A DNA stretch of 64,000 nt. It comes from Azospirillum lipoferum (GTDB lineage: Bacteria; Pseudomonadota; Alphaproteobacteria; Azospirillales; Azospirillaceae). The stretch covers positions 290,610-354,609 of the forward strand of contig NZ_JALJXJ010000011.1 in the NCBI RefSeq assembly GCF_024170005.1, in the 5' to 3' direction. The notes under the pieces were generated by a model that saw only the letters and a program-made list of their open reading frames with translations, did no database searches and was not told the origin of the DNA. Positions within the stretch are counted from its first letter, which is position 1. Every line of letters begins with the position of its first letter. Positions 1 through 7,444 of this stretch are shown piece by piece. The translations under genes and the position numbers were made by a program.

Positions 1-255
1 CGGCTCGATCGCTACGGAGGCGACCTCGCCCTCTGGCCAACCGATGCGGCCAGGGATGCGCGGCGCCTCCTTCTGCGCTCGGTCAAGGCGCAGGCGATGC
101 TGGACGAGATGGTGACGATGGAACTGGCGCTCTGCCAGCCGGAAGACCGCCCACCGCCCGACCTCGCCGAGCGCATCTTTGCCGCGGCCTTCCGCCTGCC
201 GCCGTCCGATCGCAGCTTCGACGAGGATGGCGATCAACCGCCCCGGCTGATGTAA
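1..255 (+). CDS. C-terminal end of an unknown small protein (truncated by window edge)
   Basis: An open frame runs in from the left edge and stops with TAA at 253-255, giving the last 84 residues. It begins LDRYGGDLALWPTDAARDAR and ends in an acidic, proline-rich tail. The opening resembles short uncharacterised alphaproteobacterial proteins that often sit beside ECF sigma factors, but I cannot assign a function from this fragment. It converges on the TPR gene that ends at 286. A 15-bp tandem repeat overlaps its stop codon. That this is coding is likely from codon use; the identity is unknown. Confidence 0.55.
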   Translation, partial: RLDRYGGDLALWPTDAARDARRLLLRSVKAQAMLDEMVTMELALCQPEDRPPPDLAERIFAAAFRLPPSDRSFDEDGDQPPRLM

Positions 256-273
256 CGGCGGCTGATGTAGCGG
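244..273. repeat. 15-bp tandem duplication over a stop codon
   Basis: CGGCTGATGTAACGG at 244-258 is followed directly by CGGCTGATGTAGCGG at 259-273, with one mismatch. The first copy contains the TAA stop of the upstream partial gene and the second would give TAG in the same frame, so the gene has a double stop. It looks like a small slippage duplication. Confidence 0.7.
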
Positions 274-285
274 TTTCCCACCGCG

Positions 286-2634
286 TCAGCGTCCCGCCAC
301 CCGCCGCAGTTCCACGGCGATACGCTCCAGCGCCTGCTCCAGGCCCTGGCCGGCGAGCGGCTGAAACAGGCGCATCGACGGGTACCAGGGCCGGCCGGCG
401 GTGCCGAGCTGCGTCCAGTCACGGTGGCCGAAGCGCCAGACCGGCACGCCCAGCGCGCCGGCCAGTTCCGCCACCGAATTCGCCGGAGCGATGACGAGGT
501 CGAGGGCGGAGACCAGCGCCGCGGTTTCCTCGAAATCGTCGCGCAGATCCAGCCCGGTCCAGCCATAGATGGGCTGTCCGAACTGCCGTTCCGCCGCCAG
601 GATTTCGCGCTGGCACTCGTCATATTGCAGGTTCACGAAAGTGACGCCGCGTACGGCGAAGACCGGTCCCCAAGCGTCCAGCGGCAGATAGGCGCTGCGG
701 CGGTCGGCGGTCATCAACTGGCTGCGCCAGCTGATGCCGACGCGCAGGTCGTCGCCCGCACTGTCCAGCCGTTCGCGCCAGTCGGCGATGCGGCTGCCAT
801 CGGCAAACAGCCAGCAGGAGCGCGTCGGAAAGGCCGACAGCCGTTCCCGCAACAGACGCGGCACCGACCCGGCCGGAATGTGAAAGTCGCAATCGACCGT
901 CTCGGCGTCCATCAGCCCGCAGGACGGCTGCTCGGCACGCACGGTCGCCTTGGGGAAGGAGCGGGCGAACAGCGGCACCAGCCGGCGCTCGCATTCGATC
1001 ACTACCTGCCCGGCCATCTTGATCAGGTCGGGATAGCAGGAGGCGAACAGGAACTCGTCCCCCACCCCCTGCTCGCGCCAGACGAAAAGGCGCTTGCCGT
1101 TCAGCGGCTCCCCTTTCCATTCGGGAATGGTGAAACGCCGCTCCGGACGGACCCGACCGGCCTTGAAACGGAAGGCGTAGTCGGCCCAGCCGGCGCTCAG
1201 CGCACCGCGTTCCAGCGACAGCAGGCCACGGTTGAAGCGGGCCAGCGCATGGCTGGGGGCGGCGGTGACGGCACGCTCGAACCAGCGGCCGGCATTGGTG
1301 CGGCCCTGGCGCTGTTCCGCCAGTCCCAGGGTGCAGAGCGGGTCGGCCAGCGCCGGTGCCAGCGCCAGCGCCTTGCGGCAGGCGACATCGGCCTCCACGG
1401 GGTTCTGGGCGCCGTTCAGCGCATAGGCCAGCACGGCGTGCAACGGCGCATGACCGGGCATCAGCCGGATGGCGCGGCGCACCTGGACCACCGCCGGCGC
1501 GAACGCCTCACGGTCGGACAGGTCGCCACCGAGATTGCCCAGTGCATCGGCGAAGGCGGGATGCAACGCCAGCGCGCGCTTCCAGCAGGCTTCCGCCTCC
1601 ACCCGCCGCGCCTGAGCCTTGCAGGCATTGCCGAGATTGTTCCAGGCTTCCGCCTGACCAGGGTCGCGGGCGATGGCTCGGCGCTGCCACCGCTCCGCAC
1701 GGCCATAGTCCCCGAGCGCGGATTCCGCCAACCCGAGATTGACGAGCGCCGGCACATGGCAGGGATCGAGCGCCAGCGCGGTTCGGAACCGCTCGCGCGC
1801 CTCCGCATGACGGCCAAGTGCATGCAGCAGCAGCCCCAGATTGTTGCGGGTTTCGGCATGGCCGGGCTGGCGGTGCAAGGCCTCGACATAGGCGGTTTCC
1901 GCCTCGGCCGGCCGGCCCAGCCCCTGGAGCGTGGCGCCGAGGTTGGCCCAGACCGATCCGTTATCGGCACCCAGCCCGATGGCTTCGCGATAAACGGCGG
2001 CAGCCTCGGCCGCCGCACCCCAGCGGCGCAGTGCATTCGCCAGCGCGATGCGGGTCGCAGCATCCCGTGGCCGCAGCCTTGCCGCCAGACGGTAGCAGCC
2101 GATCGCCGCAGCGGCCTGCCGCAGATCCTCCAACGCGTGCCCCATGCCGAGCCGCGGTTCGGCAGCCCCTGGCACCAGACGCGCCGCGGCGCGGTAACAG
2201 CGCAGCGCCACCACCGGCCGCGTCTGCCGTCCGGCGATGGAACCCAGCAGGCACAGCACGTCGGCATCGTCGGGATTGATCGCAAGAGCGCGGCGGGCGC
2301 TGGCAAGCGCCGCGGTTACCCGTCCCTCCTCCATCAAGGCCTGCCCCAGCGCCAGATGATAGGAGCCGACCAGCGCATTGGAACGCGCCGCCGTGTCGAA
2401 CAGCCGGGTGGCGTCGGTCCGCCGCCCGCTTTGGAAGGCGATATGGCCCAACAGGTGGGCGGCATCGCCATGCGTCGGGTCGATCCGCAGGATCTCGCGA
2501 TAGAACCGCTCCGCCCGCTCGGTCTGTCCGGCATTGTGATGCTGGACCGCAAGACGCAGCAATCCGTCGGTACGCCGTGTCGCGTTCCCGTCCATGGTCA
2601 TCGCCGTCCCGTCAAATGAACTGGTCAGCGGCAT
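286..2634 (-). CDS. TPR-repeat protein with glycosyltransferase-like C-terminal domain
   Basis: A 782-residue protein. About residues 25-470 are tandem tetratricopeptide repeats, with recurring patterns such as WNNLGNACKAQARRVEAEACW and ending near FNRGLLSLERGALSAGWADY. The C-terminal ~280 residues (from FTIPEWKGEPLNGKRLFVWREQGVGDEFLFA) match the domain that follows TPR arrays in many alphaproteobacterial proteins and resembles GT-B glycosyltransferases of the GT9/GT41 type. A role in glycosylating surface structures or flagellin is plausible but inferred. Start: ATG 2634, or an internal ATG at 2601 or 2595 (MTMDGN); no Shine-Dalgarno sequence decides. No signal peptide or membrane segment is seen, so it is probably cytoplasmic. 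A second TPR gene lies just beyond the next gene. Confidence 0.8.
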   Translation of the reverse strand: MPLTSSFDGTAMTMDGNATRRTDGLLRLAVQHHNAGQTERAERFYREILRIDPTHGDAAHLLGHIAFQSGRRTDATRLFDTAARSNALVGSYHLALGQALMEEGRVTAALASARRALAINPDDADVLCLLGSIAGRQTRPVVALRCYRAAARLVPGAAEPRLGMGHALEDLRQAAAAIGCYRLAARLRPRDAATRIALANALRRWGAAAEAAAVYREAIGLGADNGSVWANLGATLQGLGRPAEAETAYVEALHRQPGHAETRNNLGLLLHALGRHAEARERFRTALALDPCHVPALVNLGLAESALGDYGRAERWQRRAIARDPGQAEAWNNLGNACKAQARRVEAEACWKRALALHPAFADALGNLGGDLSDREAFAPAVVQVRRAIRLMPGHAPLHAVLAYALNGAQNPVEADVACRKALALAPALADPLCTLGLAEQRQGRTNAGRWFERAVTAAPSHALARFNRGLLSLERGALSAGWADYAFRFKAGRVRPERRFTIPEWKGEPLNGKRLFVWREQGVGDEFLFASCYPDLIKMAGQVVIECERRLVPLFARSFPKATVRAEQPSCGLMDAETVDCDFHIPAGSVPRLLRERLSAFPTRSCWLFADGSRIADWRERLDSAGDDLRVGISWRSQLMTADRRSAYLPLDAWGPVFAVRGVTFVNLQYDECQREILAAERQFGQPIYGWTGLDLRDDFEETAALVSALDLVIAPANSVAELAGALGVPVWRFGHRDWTQLGTAGRPWYPSMRLFQPLAGQGLEQALERIAVELRRVAGR

Positions 2635-2806
2635 CCGGGGGCATCCGGGGCCGCGTCTGTTCCTTGTTACGACGGCGTCACGGAACTCCTGCGCGGGCCT
2701 GCAACTTTTCCGCTGCCACTCCGGCTTTCGATTTCGTAGCGTATGCTGCGGCGAACTTTTAGCGTGAAGCCCTCATGATGCCATCCGCCGCAAGGAGAGC
2801 ACCGCC

Positions 2807-3727
2807 TTGACCACAACCGCCCTGTCCATGCTGTCGCCCGCGGAAACGGCCGAACTGCTGCCCTTCGCACCACTGTGCGACGCCGTCGCCAATGCCGCCC
2901 GTGATTACGCAGCCGGGCGCATCCACAGCCCGGAACGGCAGGTCCTGCCGCTGGCGCAGAACGGTGTTCTGCTGTCCATGCCGGCTACGGCCACGGATAT
3001 CGGCATCCACAAGCTGGTCAATGTCTGTCCGGCCAACGGGGTGCTGGGGCTGCCGACCATCCATGGTGTGGTCACCGCCTATGACGGCGCCACCGGCGCG
3101 CCGCTGGTGATCCTGGACGGGCCGACCGTCACCGGCCGCCGCACCGCGGCGGTGTCGATGCTGGCGATCCGGACGCTCGCCCGCCGCCCGCCGCAGCGGG
3201 TTGCCCTGATCGGCACCGGCAAACAGGCCGCCTATCATGTCGAGGCGCTGGCGTCGCTCCATCCCGGCATCCGGGTCGACATGCATGGCCGGTCCGACGG
3301 GGCCGCACAGTCCTTCTGTAGCACGTCCAACGTTGCCGGCATCGACCTGCGCCCGACGTCCGGGGCAGTCGATCCGGCGGTGGATGTGGTGATCACGCTG
3401 ACCACCAGCCTCGTGCCCGTCTATGACGAAGCACCGCAGCCGGACCGTCTGCTGATCGGCGTCGGCGCCTTCAAGCCGGAGATGGCGGAATATGGCGCAA
3501 CCTCCATCCATGGCAGCGACGTCTTCATCGACGATCCGGCCGGTGCGCGGCATGAGGCCGGCGACCTGATCCAGGCCGGCTTCGACTGGGCGACCGCGCG
3601 GTCGCTGGCCGACGCACTTGACGGCACCGACATGACGGACCGGCCCCGCCTGTTCAAGAGCGTCGGCTGTGCGGCCTGGGACCTCGCCGCCGCCCGCTGT
3701 GCGCTGGGTCGCCGCGTGAACCGCTGA
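2807..3727 (+). CDS. Ornithine cyclodeaminase/mu-crystallin family protein, probably a cyclic-imine (P2C/Pip2C) reductase
   Basis: A 306-residue protein of the ornithine cyclodeaminase/mu-crystallin family, with a central Rossmann motif (VALIGTGKQAAYHVEAL) and the family segment LVILDGPTVTGRRTAAVSMLA. The LLSMPATATDIGIHKLVNV region and the length fit the subgroup of NAD(P)H-dependent delta1-pyrroline/piperideine-2-carboxylate reductases used in proline, hydroxyproline and lysine catabolism more closely than true ornithine cyclodeaminase. That subgroup call is an inference. The start is TTG at 2807, supported by AAGGAG nine bases upstream; the next ATG (2828) would lose seven residues. It sits alone between two minus-strand TPR genes and converges on the second with a 2-nt gap. 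Confidence 0.8.
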   Translation: MTTTALSMLSPAETAELLPFAPLCDAVANAARDYAAGRIHSPERQVLPLAQNGVLLSMPATATDIGIHKLVNVCPANGVLGLPTIHGVVTAYDGATGAPLVILDGPTVTGRRTAAVSMLAIRTLARRPPQRVALIGTGKQAAYHVEALASLHPGIRVDMHGRSDGAAQSFCSTSNVAGIDLRPTSGAVDPAVDVVITLTTSLVPVYDEAPQPDRLLIGVGAFKPEMAEYGATSIHGSDVFIDDPAGARHEAGDLIQAGFDWATARSLADALDGTDMTDRPRLFKSVGCAAWDLAAARCALGRRVNR

Positions 3728-3729
3728 CA

Positions 3730-5424
3730 CTATTTCTCGCCGATGAAGGCACAGTGGGGAAAGCTCTGGAAGTCGTAGCGGTGGATGCGCAGGTCCGGTT
3801 CATGACGGCCGAACCAGTCCAGCACAGCCAGATGGGCGGTCTGGTCGAGCATCCATTGCGCGCGACCGTCCAGCAGGAAATGGCCGATATAGGCCGCCAA
3901 ACTCTCCAGATAGCGGCCGGCGAGCGGCGTGTCGTTGTAATAGACGAAGCAGACGGTGATCTCGCGAAAGGGCCCGCGCCGGCGCCGGTCGTGCAGAACG
4001 CCAAGGTCGAAGCCGGCCATGTCGGCGGCGAGCATCCGCAGGTCGCTGCGGGTGGTGGCGTCCAGATCGACCAGGATCAGCGGCCGTCCGAGATGCCGGT
4101 GCCATTGCTGGACGCGGATGAAGCGCGCGCAGGCGTAGTAGGTGACGCGCTGGGCGTGGGAACAGGCGGTCAGGTCAGGCTGCTCGGTGGACAGGCCGAT
4201 CGACAGCGGATAAAGCCGCCGCCATTCCCCCAGCATCCCCAGCAGCGACGGCGTCGGCGACACCACGTTCAGCACGACCGATGCCCCCGGACTTGATTGG
4301 CCGATGGAGCGGAGAAGGTCCGGCGCGAAACGGCGGACATAATGCTCGTCGCCACTCACCATAATGACGGGGCCGTTCCCCTCCGGCAGATCCGCCAGGA
4401 TGGTCATTTCCGGCAACCGGGCGATGACGCTGTCCAGTGACGGCAGGCTTTCGAAGAACGCATCGTCGGCCCGCAGCATCGACCAGGACCCGAGTTCGCC
4501 GGCGCCGTCCAGTTCCGCATCGGTGAAGCGGGCGGCGAATCTCATCTGCAGCTTCGACGCGAGGGCCAGGCGCCCGCGGCGATAGACCAGATAGCCCACC
4601 AGCGATGCCGCCAGGGCATCCTTGGGATCGCTGCGCAGGCGCCGCCAAGCCGCCCGCGCCGCCCAGGAAAGCCGCCGGTCGTCGAACGCCCCCAACTGGA
4701 ACAGGTCGAGCGCCAGCGCCAGCCACAGGCGCAGGCTGCCCGGCTCGTCCGGATGGACCGTCTGGACCCGGTGCAGATGATCGAAGGCCTTCACCGCCAG
4801 ATCAAGGTCGAGCGTCATCGCCTTCCCCGGCGTCCAGTCCAGCAGCCCGCTGCGGTACTGAAGCAGCCGGGCGAGGGCGTCGTGCCCGCGCACCGACTGC
4901 GGGTCGAGCGCCACCACACGGCGGGCGGCGGCCTCCAGCCGGCCGACTTCCTTCCGACGCAGGACCTCCAGGTTGTTCCGCGCCTGCTTGTGGTCTGGTA
5001 CTACCGCCAGGATGCGCTGATACCAGACGGCCGCTTCAAGCGGCGACCCGGCGCCGGCCGGCGGCGGCGCGGCCAAAAGATTCGCCAGATTGTAGGCTCC
5101 CGCCCCATGGGCCGGCGCCAGCGTCAGCGCCCGCCGGCAGGCCCGTTCGGCCTCATCCAGCCGACCGGCACTGCGCAGCAGGCTGGCATAATTGGCCCAC
5201 TGGTCCGGATTGTCGGGCTGTGCCTCCACCACCCGGCGGAAATGGCTGGCGGCCTCGCCTGGGCGCCGGGTCTGCATCAGCAGCAGGCTCAGCATCTGGA
5301 GCGCCTGGAGATGCCCGGGGTCGGTCGCAGGGGCGGCAGCAAGATAGGCGCGGTATCCCTCCTCCGCCTGCGGCAGGTCGCCCTGCTGGTGACTGCGGAT
5401 GATCTGAGCGAGATCCATGCCCAT
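3730..5424 (-). CDS. TPR-repeat protein with nucleotide-sugar-transferase-like C-terminus
   Basis: About 564 residues from ATG 5424 (MGMDLAQIIRSHQQGD); longer upstream frames need a TTG start. Residues ~1-200 form TPR repeats (for example WANYASLLRSAGRLDEAERA). A middle helical part follows, and the C-terminal ~240 residues contain GPVIMVSGDEHYVRRFAPDL and LILVDLDATTRSDL. The latter is a DxD-like acidic pair as in GT-A nucleotide-sugar transferases; the assignment is by pattern only. The pairing with another TPR-transferase at 286-2634 suggests both modify a shared surface glycan or protein. No signal peptide is seen. Confidence 0.7.
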   Translation of the reverse strand: MGMDLAQIIRSHQQGDLPQAEEGYRAYLAAAPATDPGHLQALQMLSLLLMQTRRPGEAASHFRRVVEAQPDNPDQWANYASLLRSAGRLDEAERACRRALTLAPAHGAGAYNLANLLAAPPPAGAGSPLEAAVWYQRILAVVPDHKQARNNLEVLRRKEVGRLEAAARRVVALDPQSVRGHDALARLLQYRSGLLDWTPGKAMTLDLDLAVKAFDHLHRVQTVHPDEPGSLRLWLALALDLFQLGAFDDRRLSWAARAAWRRLRSDPKDALAASLVGYLVYRRGRLALASKLQMRFAARFTDAELDGAGELGSWSMLRADDAFFESLPSLDSVIARLPEMTILADLPEGNGPVIMVSGDEHYVRRFAPDLLRSIGQSSPGASVVLNVVSPTPSLLGMLGEWRRLYPLSIGLSTEQPDLTACSHAQRVTYYACARFIRVQQWHRHLGRPLILVDLDATTRSDLRMLAADMAGFDLGVLHDRRRRGPFREITVCFVYYNDTPLAGRYLESLAAYIGHFLLDGRAQWMLDQTAHLAVLDWFGRHEPDLRIHRYDFQSFPHCAFIGEK

Positions 5425-5561
5425 TGCCAGCCCGGTGCCTCCGCCGTCCACTGGGCAAAGCCTGCCATGGCCCGCACCCGCCGGTCCATCTTTCAGTCCA
5501 GTATCCAGTCCGGCGGCACGGAACGGCAAACCGTCACCACGATCCGGCGGTTCTCACCCTC

Positions 5562-6572
5562 TCACTTGCGCGGGCGCAGGAAGAACAGCATGGCGAGGCC
5601 GGACAGCAGGATCGACAGCATCACCCACCAGAAGGCATGCGGCGAGACGTGATCCTCGACGCTGCCGACACCCGGCACCCCCGCCACATTCATGCCAAAG
5701 ATGCCGGAGATCAGCGTCATTGGTGCGAAGATGACGGTCACCACCGCCAGCACATGCAGGCTGTGGTTCTGCTGGTCGGCCACGCGGGCCAGAAGCTCGT
5801 CCTGCAAGACCTTGGCCCGGTCCTGCAACGCTTCGATGTCGTAGAGCACACCGGCGAACTTCTCGACCGAATGACCCAGGCGGGCACGGTCGTCGTCATC
5901 GATCCAGGGCACCCCGCTGCCGGCGAGCCGGGCCAAGGCCGCGCGCTGCGGCGAGACGTGACGACGCAGCCGGACGATCAGCTGACGCAGCTGGCCGAGC
6001 CGCTGCCGGGCGAGCTGGTAGCGTTCGGCCAGCACGGTGTCCTCCACCTTGTCCAGATCGGCTTCGGCGCGCGTCACCACCTCGCCCAGCGTGTCGGCCA
6101 GCATGTCGATCAGCTCGGCCATCAGTGCGGCGGTGCTGCCGTAGCGGCCCTGGTCGTGCAGAGACTTGCGCAGGCGGTCGATCGCCTTCAGCGGATGCCG
6201 CCGGCAGCTGACGATGCGGCGTTCGTCCATGAACAGGCGCAGGGTGCCGATGTCCGACGGCTCGAAGTTGAAGTCGTAATGCATATCGCTGAGCACGGCG
6301 AGGAAGCCGTCGTCGAACGGCTCCAGCCGCGTCCGGTCGTCGTTGGCGTCCAGCAGGACCTCACGCGCGAACTCGTCGAGCCCGCTCTCGCGGTCCAGCC
6401 AGTCCCGCGCCCGGGCGGAGGCGAGGTTGAAATGCAGCCACAGCACGCCGCCGCTGCGCTGCTCCGCCGCGTCGATCTCCTCGAAGGACACCGGTACCGG
6501 CGGCGCGTCGGGGGTGAGGAAATAGCCGCAGATCAGGTCGGTCCCGGTATCGAGCTTGATTGGACCTGCCAT
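5562..6572 (-). CDS. CorA-family divalent metal transporter, ZntB-like
   Basis: About 336 residues from ATG 6572 (MAGPIKLDTGTDLICGYF), preceded by GGAAGG; a longer frame to 6698 would start with TTG. A large cytoplasmic N-terminal domain with long helices is followed by two C-terminal membrane segments separated by the CorA signature GMN (LISGIFGMNVAGVPG) and a short loop, ending in a basic tail (FFLRPRK). The family forms homopentameric channels or transporters in the inner membrane; the DLICGYFLTP-type N-terminus and length fit the ZntB branch (zinc) rather than CorA proper. It stands alone, back to back with the GNAT gene at 6768. Confidence 0.85.
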   Translation of the reverse strand: MAGPIKLDTGTDLICGYFLTPDAPPVPVSFEEIDAAEQRSGGVLWLHFNLASARARDWLDRESGLDEFAREVLLDANDDRTRLEPFDDGFLAVLSDMHYDFNFEPSDIGTLRLFMDERRIVSCRRHPLKAIDRLRKSLHDQGRYGSTAALMAELIDMLADTLGEVVTRAEADLDKVEDTVLAERYQLARQRLGQLRQLIVRLRRHVSPQRAALARLAGSGVPWIDDDDRARLGHSVEKFAGVLYDIEALQDRAKVLQDELLARVADQQNHSLHVLAVVTVIFAPMTLISGIFGMNVAGVPGVGSVEDHVSPHAFWWVMLSILLSGLAMLFFLRPRK

Positions 6573-6767
6573 ACCCGGCGAACCTTCCGTTGCCTGTTCT
6601 CCGGCGGGGTGCCGGACGGCGGCCAGGATACGCCGGCGAATGTGCGGCGCAACCTTGTCCTTGGGCGCTTGGGGCAACTGCAACAAGACCGTCTTCAAAC
6701 CGTCATCACCTTGTCGCGCGTTTGCGGCATCAACGCGCGGGCGTCACCAGTCGAATAGGGGCAGACC

Positions 6768-7418
6768 GTGAGGACCGAGACCGCCGCCGGCGCCCACGAC
6801 ATGGACGCATACGACTTTACCCGCCACATCTCCGACCCTGTCGGCCGAACCCTGGTCGACTCGCAGCCCCCCGTCATCCGTCAATCCACCGAGGCGGACG
6901 TGCCGGCGATGCTGGAGATCTACGGCTATCACATCCAGCACGGCCTCGGCCCCTTCGACATCGAGCCGCTGCATCCGGAAGAACTGAAACGCCGGCGCAA
7001 GGCGATGCTGAAGCGCCGGCTTCCCCATCTGGTGGCGGACCTGGACGGCGCCATCGCCGGCTACGCCTATGCGGCACCGTTCCGCAAGCGGCCGGCCTAC
7101 CGCTACACGGTCGAACACTCGATCTACGTCCATAGGGATTTCCAGGGCCGCGGGATCGGCCGTGGACTTCTGTCGGCGCTGGTCGATGCCTGCACCGCCG
7201 CCGGCTGCCGGCAGATGGTCGCCGTCGTCGACAGCGCCAATACCCCGTCGCTGCGCCTGCATGAGGCCTGCGGCTTCAATCAGGCTGGCGTGCTGCGGTC
7301 CGTCGGCTTCAAGTTCGGCCGCTGGACCGACAGCGTCTTTCTCCAGCGCGCGCTCGGCCCCGCCGATGGCGCACTTCCCGATGACCATCGCGGCGGCACC
7401 GTCCTGGCCGGCGACTGA
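6768..7418 (+). CDS. GNAT family N-acetyltransferase, phosphinothricin acetyltransferase-like
   Basis: 216 residues from GTG 6768, or 205 from ATG 6801 (MDAYDFTRH); GGGGCAG upstream slightly favours the GTG. It contains the GNAT acetyl-CoA pyrophosphate-binding motif in RDFQGRGIGRGLLSALV and the pattern DSANTPSLRLHEACGF typical of the PAT/Bar subgroup, whose members acetylate small amines such as phosphinothricin or methionine sulfoximine. The true substrate is unknown. It ends 26 bases before the amino-acid decarboxylase gene on the same strand, so the two are probably co-transcribed. Confidence 0.8.
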   Translation: MRTETAAGAHDMDAYDFTRHISDPVGRTLVDSQPPVIRQSTEADVPAMLEIYGYHIQHGLGPFDIEPLHPEELKRRRKAMLKRRLPHLVADLDGAIAGYAYAAPFRKRPAYRYTVEHSIYVHRDFQGRGIGRGLLSALVDACTAAGCRQMVAVVDSANTPSLRLHEACGFNQAGVLRSVGFKFGRWTDSVFLQRALGPADGALPDDHRGGTVLAGD

Positions 7419-7444
7419 CAGCTTCCATCCCCCGGAGTTCCCCC

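Noticed and set aside
424..2619. Very long plus-strand open frame (731 codons) opposite the first TPR gene
   Set aside because: Antisense shadow typical of GC-rich genes; the minus strand has clear TPR repeats and conserved transferase motifs.
2635..2806. Repeated GCATCCGGGG units near 2630-2655
   Set aside because: Only two short imperfect copies in GC-rich sequence; not a meaningful repeat and no CRISPR-like spacing.
5424..6758. 444-codon plus-strand frame opposite the ZntB-like gene
   Set aside because: The minus strand has the GMN signature and two C-terminal membrane helices; the plus frame has none.
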